Below are positions 27,645 through 33,928 of a DNA stretch of 33,928 nucleotides, one piece after another. The notes under the pieces are model-generated. The model ran no database searches. It saw only the letters and a list, made by a program, of their open reading frames with translations, and was not told the origin of the DNA. Location: the NCBI GenBank assembly GCA_902577905.1, contig CACHAQ010000016.1, positions 1-33,928 of the forward strand, in the 5' to 3' direction. The position numbers and the translations under genes are program-made. This stretch comes from an uncultured Alphaproteobacteria bacterium (GTDB lineage Bacteria > Pseudomonadota > Alphaproteobacteria > HIMB59 > GCA-002718135). Positions within the stretch are counted from its first letter, which is position 1. Every line of letters begins with the position of its first letter.

Positions 27645-28103
27645 TTAATTATTTCTATATCTATCTAAATATCCTTGTAAGATATAAGCAGCCGATTGTT
27701 GATCAAGTTTACTTTTTATCTTTGTTTTACTTAAATCTGCTTTTCTCATTTCTTTAAAGATTACATCTGATGAAAATCTTTCATCCCAAAGAGCTGTAGG
27801 TTTTTTAAAAAAGGTTTGAAGATTAATATTAAAATCTCTTACTAATTTGCTTTGTTTGTTTTCACTATTATCAAGGCTAATCGGCAGACCAAGAATAAAT
27901 CCACCAATTTCATACTCTTTCAAAATATCTTTCATGATAATTAAATCTTTATTAGTTCCTTTTCTTTGGATAATTGATAGGGGTGTAGCGATTATTTTTG
28001 ATCTATCGCTTACTGCAACACCAATCGTTTTAGCTCCTAGGTCTAGACCTACAAGTATTTGTGATGTATTAAGGCCATCGATTAAATTATTTTGATCATT
28101 CAT
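27645..28103 (-). CDS. ruvX: RuvX/YqgF-family Holliday-junction resolvase-like nuclease
   Basis: RuvX is an RNase H-fold nuclease linked to Holliday-junction processing and 16S rRNA 5'-end maturation. From the ATG at 28103 the protein is 152 residues. It has VGLDLGAKTIGVAVSD with the first catalytic aspartate, LGLPISLD, the TALWDERFSS block, and the C-terminal aspartate in DQQSAAYILQGYLD. A longer in-frame start at 28142 would run across the gatC start and adds residues unlike the family, so the shorter start is chosen. It heads the minus-strand run with pyrB, plsY and topA. Confidence 0.92.
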   Translation of the reverse strand: MNDQNNLIDGLNTSQILVGLDLGAKTIGVAVSDRSKIIATPLSIIQRKGTNKDLIIMKDILKEYEIGGFILGLPISLDNSENKQSKLVRDFNINLQTFFKKPTALWDERFSSDVIFKEMRKADLSKTKIKSKLDQQSAAYILQGYLDRYRNN

Positions 28104-28108
28104 ATAAT

Positions 28109-28115
28109 GGAGCTC
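28109..28115. promoter_or_regulatory. Shared palindromic ribosome-binding site between ruvX and gatC
   Basis: Only 17 bases separate the divergent starts. They contain the palindrome GAGCTC (28110-28115). On the plus strand GGAG sits 8 bases before the gatC TTG. On the minus strand GAG sits 9 bases before the ruvX ATG. This supports both chosen starts, including the non-ATG start of gatC. Confidence 0.5.
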
Positions 28116-28120
28116 ATAAA

Positions 28121-28408
28121 TTGAAGATTGATAAAAATACAATAAATAAAATTGCTCGTCTATCTAGAATAAAGTTAGATGATAAAGAATCTGAAGATTA
28201 TATTAAGGATCTTAATTCCATTTTAGACTGGGTAGAGCAGTTAAATGAAGTAAATACTGAAAATGTAGAACCGTTAAGTAACATATCATCATCAATTTTA
28301 CCTAAAAGAGAAGATGTATCTAAGGATACGAATTCAAGTGAGGAAATTCTTGAAAATGCTCCTGATAAACTTGAAGGTTTTTTTGCAGTACCAAAGGTTG
28401 TAGAATAA
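28121..28408 (+). CDS. gatC: Aspartyl/glutamyl-tRNA amidotransferase subunit C
   Basis: GatC is the small subunit that stabilises the GatA-GatB complex, which converts Glu-tRNA(Gln) and Asp-tRNA(Asn) to Gln-tRNA(Gln) and Asn-tRNA(Asn). The 95-residue protein shows the usual N-terminal VxKIARLxRIxL-like stretch, NSILDWVEQLNEVNTENVEP and the C-terminal GFFAVPKVVE. The start is a TTG preceded by GGAG, and no ATG lies at the expected position. Its stop overlaps the gatA ATG by one base (TAATG), giving the gatCAB order typical of Alphaproteobacteria. Confidence 0.95.
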   Translation: MKIDKNTINKIARLSRIKLDDKESEDYIKDLNSILDWVEQLNEVNTENVEPLSNISSSILPKREDVSKDTNSSEEILENAPDKLEGFFAVPKVVE

Positions 28409-29832
28409 TGTCTAAGTCATCTTTGAAACAAACGTTAAAAGATCTCGAGACTAAAAAAATATCAATAAGAGAATTAAATCAGGATTATTTAAAAAGAATT
28501 AAGGAAAAAGATAATTTAAACGTATTTATTCATTTTAATGAAGACAATGTTTTAAAGCAGATAGATAACTTAGAGAAAGATAATTCAGTAAAAAAATTAA
28601 AAGGCATTCCGATTGCAATCAAGGATCTGTTTTGTACTAAAAGTATGCCCACAACCGCAGCTTCAAAGATTTTAGAAAATTTTAATCCAACTTATGAATC
28701 ATTTGTTACTCAAAAATTATTAGATGAAGGATCCATTTTTGTTGGTAAAACAAATCTTGACGAGTTTGCCATGGGCTCAGCTACTAATACAAGTTTTTTT
28801 GGAAATACAATTAATCCTTTATCAAAAGAGAATGAGCCTTTAGCTCCTGGTGGATCTTCTGGCGGTTCCGCAGCCGCAGTTGCTGCAGATTTGTGTTTGG
28901 GGGCAACTGGAACAGATACAGGCGGATCAATAAGACAACCAGCTAGCTTTTGTGGTGTTGTTGGTATCAAACCAACATATGGCTTATGTTCACGATGGGG
29001 TATAGCGGCATTTGCTTCTAGTTTGGATCAAGCAGGAATTTTTTCTCATAATGTTGAAGATGCTTCAATATTATTACAATCAATTGCTGGGTTTGATCAA
29101 AGAGATAGTACAAGTGCTAAAGTAAATATTCCAAATTATTTTGAAAATTTAGATGATGATCTAAATGGGAAAACTGTTGGTATTCCAAAAGAGTATTCTA
29201 TTGATGGTACACCAATGGAAATAAGTCAGATATGGGAAGATGCTATCAAGGTTTTAGAAAAAAAAGGTGTTAAAATTAAAAATATTTCACTTCCTCATAC
29301 TAAATATGCACTTCCTACTTATTATATAATTGCTCCTGCTGAAGCTTCCTCAAATTTAGCTCGTTACGATGGAGTAAAATATGGTTTTAGATCTGATGAA
29401 ATTGATTCTCTTGATGAAATGTATGAAAATACAAGAGCCCAAGGTTTTGGCAGAGAAGTAAAAAGAAGAATTTTAATAGGAACATACGTATTATCTGCAG
29501 GCTATTATGATGCATATTATCTTAAGGCACAAAAAGTAAGAAAATTAATTGCCGATGATTTTAATAAAGCTTTTAAAGAGTGTGATTTTATAGTTACTCC
29601 TACTGCACCAAGTGCTGCATTTCCCTTAAATGAAAAACAAAATGATCCTATCAAAATGTATTTAAATGATGTGTTTACGGTTCCTGCTTCTTTAGCTGGC
29701 CTTCCAGGTATTTCCATTCCCTTTGGGAAAGATAAAAATAATTTACCACTAGGTATTCAAATATTAGGAAAACACTTTGATGAACAGCAAGTATTCAATG
29801 CCGCTGTATCTCTAGAAAGATCATATGAATAA
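28408..29832 (+). CDS. gatA: Aspartyl/glutamyl-tRNA amidotransferase subunit A
   Basis: GatA is the amidase subunit that releases ammonia from glutamine for transamidation. In the 474-residue protein the amidase-signature catalytic triad is complete: Lys72 in IPIAIKDLF, the cis-serine in GGSSGGS (about Ser150) and the nucleophile Ser174 in [11 protein letters not shown]. The glycine-serine-rich amidase signature spans about 147-182. Length is normal. It overlaps gatB by 8 bases. Its presence implies that this organism relies on indirect glutaminyl- and/or asparaginyl-tRNA formation. Confidence 0.97.
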   Translation: MSKSSLKQTLKDLETKKISIRELNQDYLKRIKEKDNLNVFIHFNEDNVLKQIDNLEKDNSVKKLKGIPIAIKDLFCTKSMPTTAASKILENFNPTYESFVTQKLLDEGSIFVGKTNLDEFAMGSATNTSFFGNTINPLSKENEPLAPGGSSGGSAAAVAADLCLGATGTDTGGSIRQPASFCGVVGIKPTYGLCSRWGIAAFASSLDQAGIFSHNVEDASILLQSIAGFDQRDSTSAKVNIPNYFENLDDDLNGKTVGIPKEYSIDGTPMEISQIWEDAIKVLEKKGVKIKNISLPHTKYALPTYYIIAPAEASSNLARYDGVKYGFRSDEIDSLDEMYENTRAQGFGREVKRRILIGTYVLSAGYYDAYYLKAQKVRKLIADDFNKAFKECDFIVTPTAPSAAFPLNEKQNDPIKMYLNDVFTVPASLAGLPGISIPFGKDKNNLPLGIQILGKHFDEQQVFNAAVSLERSYE

Positions 29833-31300
29833 TTTAATAAAAGGTGAAAAGTACGATTGGGAAATAGTAATCGGCCTTGAAATTCATGCTCAAGTAAAAT
29901 CTAATTCCAAATTATTTTCTTCATCATCAACAAAATTTGGCTCTTCACCAAATAGTCAAGTATCTTTAGTTGATGCTGCTATGCCAGGAATGTTGCCAGT
30001 AATTAATAAGTACTGTGTTGAACAAGCAGTAAAAACTGGAATTGGTTTAAACGCTAAAATTAATAATTATTCAGTCTTTGACAGAAAAAATTACTTTTAT
30101 GCTGATCTCCCGCAAGGATATCAAATTAGCCAATATAAATATCCAATTGTTGGAGAAGGAAAAGTTACAATTGATTTTAAAGATGGGACATCAAAAGATA
30201 TTAGAATTGTAAGATTACATTTAGAACAAGATGCTGGTAAAAGTTTGCATGATCAAAATCCTTCAAAAACATATGTAGATCTTAATAGATCTGGTGTTGC
30301 CTTGATGGAAATTGTTAGTGAGCCTGACATTAGAACACCTGATGAAGCTGGTATGTATATATCCAAAATTAGATCAATTTTAATGTATTTAGATACATGT
30401 GATGGAAATATGCAAGAGGGTTCTTTAAGAGCTGATGTAAATATTTCAGTAAGAAAACCTGGTGATGAATATGGAACTCGTTGTGAAATTAAGAACTTAA
30501 ATTCTATAAAGTTCATTAAACAAGCTATTAATTATGAAGCAAAACGACAAATAGAAATATTGGAGTCCGGCGGTTCTATTGAGCAAAATACAATGCTCTT
30601 TAATACATCTACTGGCAAAACTAGACCCATGAGAAATAAAGAAGAAGCTCATGACTATAGATACTTTCCTGATCCAGATTTATTACCACTAGAAATTTCT
30701 AAAGAAGAAATAGGAAAAATTAAATCATCAATACCAGAGCTTCCAGATGAGCTTAAGAATAAATTTATTGAAACTTATAAATTATCTAATTATGATGCCT
30801 CAGTATTAACTGCAGAGAAACAAACATCTGATTATTTTAATGAAACAATTAATTCAGATTCAGAATTAAAAAATCATGCAAAAATAGTTGTAAATTGGAT
30901 TACTTCTGAATTATTTTCATTGTTAAACAAAAATAATCAAGATTTAAATAACTCTCCAGTATCACCTGAAAACTTAGGACAACTTGTAAAGTTAATTTCT
31001 ACAAATGAAATTTCTGGCAAAATTGCAAAAGATGTATTGGAGGATATGTTTTCTTCAGGAAAAACAGCTAGACAAATCGTAGATGAAAAGGGATTGCAAC
31101 AAGTTACAGATCAGGGTGAAATAGCAAAAGTTATTGATGAGGTAATTGCAGAAAATCCAAAAATGGTTGAACAGTATCTAGCAGGTAAAGATAAGTTGTT
31201 AGGTTTCTTTGTTGGACAAGCTATGAAATTAACTAAAGGAAAAGCTAATCCAAAAATGTTAAATGATATTTTAAAACAAAAATTAAATAAAAAAAATTAA
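29825..31300 (+). CDS. gatB: Aspartyl/glutamyl-tRNA amidotransferase subunit B
   Basis: GatB binds the mischarged tRNA, activates its side chain with ATP and receives ammonia from GatA. The 491-residue protein has the cradle domain beginning [13 protein letters not shown], then [56 protein letters not shown] and EIKNLNS. The YRYFPDPDL segment follows, and the C-terminal YqeY-like tail (about 345-490) ends [18 protein letters not shown], as in the family. Its 3' end overlaps the convergent small membrane gene by 18 bases. Confidence 0.97.
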   Translation: MNNLIKGEKYDWEIVIGLEIHAQVKSNSKLFSSSSTKFGSSPNSQVSLVDAAMPGMLPVINKYCVEQAVKTGIGLNAKINNYSVFDRKNYFYADLPQGYQISQYKYPIVGEGKVTIDFKDGTSKDIRIVRLHLEQDAGKSLHDQNPSKTYVDLNRSGVALMEIVSEPDIRTPDEAGMYISKIRSILMYLDTCDGNMQEGSLRADVNISVRKPGDEYGTRCEIKNLNSIKFIKQAINYEAKRQIEILESGGSIEQNTMLFNTSTGKTRPMRNKEEAHDYRYFPDPDLLPLEISKEEIGKIKSSIPELPDELKNKFIETYKLSNYDASVLTAEKQTSDYFNETINSDSELKNHAKIVVNWITSELFSLLNKNNQDLNNSPVSPENLGQLVKLISTNEISGKIAKDVLEDMFSSGKTARQIVDEKGLQQVTDQGEIAKVIDEVIAENPKMVEQYLAGKDKLLGFFVGQAMKLTKGKANPKMLNDILKQKLNKKN

Positions 31301-31627
31301 ACGTAAAGAATAGCATCTATAAGCAACAATTATAAATGTTAAAACTATCCAAATAATACTTCCTTTGTAATTTTCTGCTGCTCTCCAAATTCCAATAGAA
31401 ATAAATATTGTCCAAATAAAAATAAAAATTTTTGAGATTAGTGCAAGATTAGTAAAATCTAAAAATGGTATTTGGGAAACAGAGCTATCTGTATTAAAAA
31501 AATAAATTTCAAGATTAAATATAATAAGCAAAACAATACCATTTAGCAGTTCACCAACTAACCAATAGGATTTCCAGAGTTTTATTTTTCCTTCAAAAAA
31601 ATCTTTTATTATTTTTGTATTAGTCAT
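31283..31627 (-). CDS. Small membrane protein of unknown function
   Basis: This is a 114-residue protein with three predicted membrane helices (about 21-44, 61-84 and 89-111). The N-terminus is charged ([15 protein letters not shown]), and a [11 protein letters not shown] segment lies between helices 2 and 3. I do not recognise a named family, although small proteobacterial membrane proteins with a G-x-W-R-x-A-x-x-Y-x-G turn feel similar. It overlaps the end of gatB tail to tail and lies 64 bases downstream of the DUF4198 gene on the same strand. It might therefore be co-transcribed with that gene. Confidence 0.72.
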   Translation of the reverse strand: MTNTKIIKDFFEGKIKLWKSYWLVGELLNGIVLLIIFNLEIYFFNTDSSVSQIPFLDFTNLALISKIFIFIWTIFISIGIWRAAENYKGSIIWIVLTFIIVAYRCYSLRLIFFI

Positions 31628-31691
31628 CTTTATTTATCTTTAATATTATAATTATTCATAAAATTTTTAATAGCAATTCAAGACTCTTAAA

Positions 31692-32501
31692 TCATTTATT
31701 GGGAGTTTTTAATGTATAAGAAGTCCACAAAGAATGCCATTTAGCATAATTATCTTTTTTCTTATTACTACCTTCAATTATAACAACACTTTCAATTAGA
31801 TATTTTGTATTTTTCTTAAAGAGGTAGTCAAAATATCCACCCTCGTTTGTTCTAATATATTCTTTTCTAAAATAACCATTATTTAAACTCATAATAGAAA
31901 CCTTATGATCAGCTAATATTTTATTTTTATATTCTAATAGAATTCTTTTACTTTCATTAAAATTTTTAAGAGGATTATCTAAAAAAATTAATTCAAAGTC
32001 CATATTTGTATCGATATCTCTACCGTTAAAATTTTCTACACTAATTAATGATTTTGCATATCTTTTATAACTTTCAAAAAAATTATCTGGATATTTCTTT
32101 TCTTTATGTTTCTGAGCTAAATTTGGATATCCCTTTTCTCTTGTAAATATTTCAAATTTTACTAATTTTTCATATTCAACGTATTTAGTTACTGACTCAA
32201 TTTGTATTACATTTAATCCTTTGAACAATTTTTTAATATTAAGAGCAGGAATATCGCCTAATCTACCTTTAATTTTTACTTTATTATCTTTAGTATGCAG
32301 GAATGAAATTTTAAAATATTCTTTAGTAAATGGTATTGGTGACCCTTCAAAGTTTTCTCCTATGAATATATTGGCTATAGCTTCTTCATCATTTGATAAG
32401 TGATAATTTTTTGGATCAATCCAAAATTCATGACTAAAAGAGATATTAGATATTGAAGATAAGATTATAATTAATATTAATATTTTTAAATTAAATATCA
32501 T
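31692..32501 (-). CDS. Secreted DUF4198-family protein (putative metal-uptake accessory)
   Basis: The 269-residue protein has a signal peptide (residues 1-23, hydrophobic core LKILILIIILSSIS) with a likely cut before His24. That leaves a mature N-terminus HEFWIDPKNYHLS, the opening expected of DUF4198 proteins (HxFWxxP). The conserved GENFEGSPIPF segment and the later HKVSIMSLNNGYF and NEGGYFDYLFKKNTKYLIES strands fit the beta-rich family. Some DUF4198 proteins are linked to nickel or cobalt uptake. That role is inferred from the family and the divergent HupE-like neighbour, not shown here. Its start codon is one base from that neighbour's start. Confidence 0.8.
   Translation of the reverse strand: MIFNLKILILIIILSSISNISFSHEFWIDPKNYHLSNDEEAIANIFIGENFEGSPIPFTKEYFKISFLHTKDNKVKIKGRLGDIPALNIKKLFKGLNVIQIESVTKYVEYEKLVKFEIFTREKGYPNLAQKHKEKKYPDNFFESYKRYAKSLISVENFNGRDIDTNMDFELIFLDNPLKNFNESKRILLEYKNKILADHKVSIMSLNNGYFRKEYIRTNEGGYFDYLFKKNTKYLIESVVIIEGSNKKKDNYAKWHSLWTSYTLKTPNK
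32466..32471 (+). promoter_or_regulatory. -10 candidate for the HupE-like gene
   Basis: A TATAAT lies inside the signal-peptide codons of the opposite-strand DUF4198 gene, 31 bases before the HupE-like ATG. No good -35 is seen. It is listed because the intergenic space is one base, so any promoter must lie inside the neighbour. Confidence 0.28.
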
Positions 32502-32502
32502 T

Positions 32503-33660
32503 ATGTTCTCTTATATTAAAATTATAAAATTATATCTATTTTTAATTCTTGTTATTTTTATAAATTTATTTTCAACATCTTCTATTAGTCATGAAATTAA
32601 ACCATCTATTGCAGATTTTACCTATGATGAAAGTTATTTAAATTTTAAAATAAGATTAAACGCTGAATTGATATTATCTAATATTGATGCATCTACTGTT
32701 TCTAATACAGACTCTTCATCACTAAGTGAAATTTATGATAAATTTAGAATTTTAAGCAAAAAAGACCTTGAAGAAATGTTTCAAAATTCTTGGAGTGAAA
32801 TAAGTTCTAATATTGATATTAGAATTAATAATGAAACAAAGAAAATAAATTTAATTAAAACTGAAGTTGAAGATGTAAAAAATTTTGAAATAAGTAGAGA
32901 TACGCATGTTTATTTTAAAGTTTTATTGGATAAAAATTCTGAACAATTTACATTTAGGTGGTTTAAAAACTACGGCCCAATTATTTTAAGAGAGAATAAT
33001 AATAACAAATTAGAAGACGAATTAGTTACAGAATATTTACAATCAGGAATTGAATCAAGTCAATTTTCATTTAAGGAAAATAATTTTAGTAAAACATTTA
33101 ATAGCTTCGCAAAATTTTTTATATTAGGAATTCAACATATAATTCCAAAAGGATTAGATCATATTTTGTTCATATTTGGACTTTTTTTATTTTCATCATC
33201 TTTAAAAAAATTAATTTCTCAAATAACTATATTTACTATTGCTCATTCAATTACTCTCATATTTGTTTCTTTATCTTTAATGAGAGTCAATCCTCAAATT
33301 ATTGAACCTATCATTGCACTTTCTATAGTTTATATCGGATTAGAAAATATTTTTAAAAAATATATAAAAGAATATTTAAGATATGTTGTAATCTTAGTTT
33401 TTGGATTACTTCATGGTTTAGGATTTGCATTAGTTTTAAGTGATATAGGTTATAGGAGTAGTGATTTATTTATAAATCTCCTCTCATTTAATCTTGGTAT
33501 TGAAGTTGCCCAAATATCTATAGTATTGGTTTTATATCTATTGATTGCTTTAAATTTTGCAAAAAATAAAAATTACAGAATCTTATTTCAAGTGCCATCA
33601 TCATTATTAATATCCAGTATAGGGTTGTATTGGTTTTTTGAAAGAATTAATTTAATTTAA
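32503..33660 (+). CDS. HupE/UreJ-like membrane protein with large periplasmic domain
   Basis: The 385-residue protein has a signal sequence (1-29) with probable cleavage before His30 (HEIKPSIADF). A periplasmic beta-rich domain (about 30-195) follows, then a C-terminal membrane domain of six or seven helices (about 203-383). The membrane part carries the HupE/UreJ_2 signature: His212, Asp219, His220 (QHIIPKGLDHILF), His248 (FTIAHSITL), Glu281 and His304 (GLLHGLGFA). HupE/UreJ proteins are associated with nickel or cobalt transport. The metal here is not determined. It is divergent from the DUF4198 gene. Confidence 0.85.
   Translation: MFSYIKIIKLYLFLILVIFINLFSTSSISHEIKPSIADFTYDESYLNFKIRLNAELILSNIDASTVSNTDSSSLSEIYDKFRILSKKDLEEMFQNSWSEISSNIDIRINNETKKINLIKTEVEDVKNFEISRDTHVYFKVLLDKNSEQFTFRWFKNYGPIILRENNNNKLEDELVTEYLQSGIESSQFSFKENNFSKTFNSFAKFFILGIQHIIPKGLDHILFIFGLFLFSSSLKKLISQITIFTIAHSITLIFVSLSLMRVNPQIIEPIIALSIVYIGLENIFKKYIKEYLRYVVILVFGLLHGLGFALVLSDIGYRSSDLFINLLSFNLGIEVAQISIVLVLYLLIALNFAKNKNYRILFQVPSSLLISSIGLYWFFERINLI
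32521..32534 (-). promoter_or_regulatory. Twin -10 candidates for the DUF4198 gene
   Basis: Two minus-strand TATAAT boxes (32521-32526 and 32529-32534) lie inside the signal-peptide codons of the HupE-like gene. They are about 20 and 28 bases upstream of the DUF4198 ATG. The -35 regions are poor. Together with the plus-strand box at 32466 they form a roughly mirror-image arrangement. Confidence 0.3.
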
Positions 33661-33928
33661 TTAAATTTTTTATGGTTTCAATTATTAAAACACTAGAGAA
33701 AGAAGGTTTAATGACCTCTTATTTTAATAAGATTATTTGAAAACTGTGAGCATTATTAATTTAAATTATTTTATTATAATTACCTTTTTGAAAATTTTAT
33801 TGCTCCAATCAGTGGTTTAGTTAGATCTATTTTTATTACTGCCTTTATATAAACTACTTTATAATCTTTATTAATAAATGAAAATATTTAACTTTCTTTA
33901 TTATCAGTTGATCCATCATTTATAATTA
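33661..33928. other. Right-edge region without an intact gene
   Basis: These 268 very AT-rich bases follow the HupE-like gene to the window edge. Both strands are dense with stop codons. I see no tRNA or strong hairpin. A 14-base A/T palindrome followed by T bases at the HupE-like stop (33654-33671) is the only terminator-like element, and it is too weak to call. The right part contains a probable glycosyltransferase remnant on the minus strand, listed separately. Confidence 0.6.
33781..33928 (-). pseudogene. Probable remnant of a family 2 glycosyltransferase
   Basis: One minus-strand frame reads IINDGSTDNKES, a TAA, then IFSFINKDYKVVYIK and a stretch ending KPLIGAIKFSKR before a second TAA. 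IINDGSTD is the nucleotide-sugar-binding DGSTD motif of GT2 glycosyltransferases. The following FINKD-x-x-VVYIK and AIKFSK segments resemble what normally follows it, ahead of the DxD motif, which is missing. The in-frame stop and the lost C-terminal half suggest decay. The alternative is that a normal gene from beyond the edge simply ends at the first TAA (33888). The evidence is short and motif-based. Confidence 0.38.

Noticed and set aside
28104..28142. Longer N-terminus for ruvX starting at 28142
   Set aside because: It would overlap the gatC start and Shine-Dalgarno and adds residues not expected for RuvX. The ATG at 28103 has its own GAG at good spacing.
33654..33671. A/T-only palindrome followed by T bases at the end of the HupE-like gene, as a terminator
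   Set aside because: The palindrome has no loop of its own and forming one leaves about five A-T pairs, too weak to call; such sequences are expected by chance in this composition.
33652..33738. Short ORFs: 22 codons on the minus strand ending KPSFSSVLIIETIKNLIKLN, and 22 codons on the plus strand from 33673
   Set aside because: They overlap each other, lack a start context or family match, and cannot be told from random open stretches.
1..33928. tRNA genes, rRNA, CRISPR arrays, insertion sequences, complete prophage or riboswitches
   Set aside because: Gaps between genes are nearly all under 70 bases and showed no cloverleaf, regularly spaced repeat-spacer pattern, transposase or terminal inverted repeat. 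The only mobile-element trace is the integrase-like piece on pyrB.

Overview
The window is a gene-dense, strongly AT-rich stretch of a streamlined alphaproteobacterial chromosome. It most resembles marine SAR11/HIMB59-type organisms, an assignment made from gene content and order rather than from a database search. Supporting signs are an E1-beta pyruvate dehydrogenase subunit carrying its own lipoyl domain, a fused IspDF, an NtrY-NtrX-TrkA block, a COQ10-type protein beside lipA, very short or overlapping gene junctions, and many starts without a Shine-Dalgarno sequence. I found no tRNA, rRNA, CRISPR array or complete mobile element.

Layout. (1) 1-9790, plus strand: end of tpiA, then secG, pyrG, kdsA, eno, ftsB, pdhA, pdhB, pdhC, lipA and a COQ10/RatA-type gene. 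This is central carbon metabolism (glycolysis into acetyl-CoA and lipoate) together with CTP and KDO supply. (2) 9782-11832, minus strand: ispDF, pgpA and a CinA-C/PncC amidohydrolase. (3) 11892-21712, plus strand: ntrY, ntrX and trkA, followed by a tightly overlapping accessory run: D-amino-acid aminotransferase, inositol-phosphatase-like protein, beta-hydroxyacid dehydrogenase, EamA permease, msrB and an MFS permease. (4) 21699-28103, minus strand: ruvX, pyrB, plsY, topA, a bleomycin-hydrolase-type peptidase and a small phage-domain-like ORF. (5) 28121-31300, plus strand: gatC, gatA, gatB. (6) 31283-33928: a small membrane protein, a divergent pair of secreted DUF4198 and HupE/UreJ-like proteins whose start codons lie one base apart, and a right edge that seems to hold a decayed glycosyltransferase.

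The most unusual object is pyrB. Its reading frame carries about 60 extra N-terminal residues that look like the arm-type DNA-binding domain of a phage tyrosine integrase. There is no ordinary start codon at the aspartate transcarbamoylase boundary. Three direct repeats spaced about one helical turn apart lie immediately upstream. The other main points are: an NtrX whose AAA+ domain has lost the sigma54-contacting loop and both Walker B acidic residues; a probable metal-handling pair (DUF4198 plus HupE-like) whose mature N-termini are both predicted to start with histidine; a C1B peptidase ending in GALAR; and the absence of lpd, pyrC and dprA from places where related genomes often carry them.
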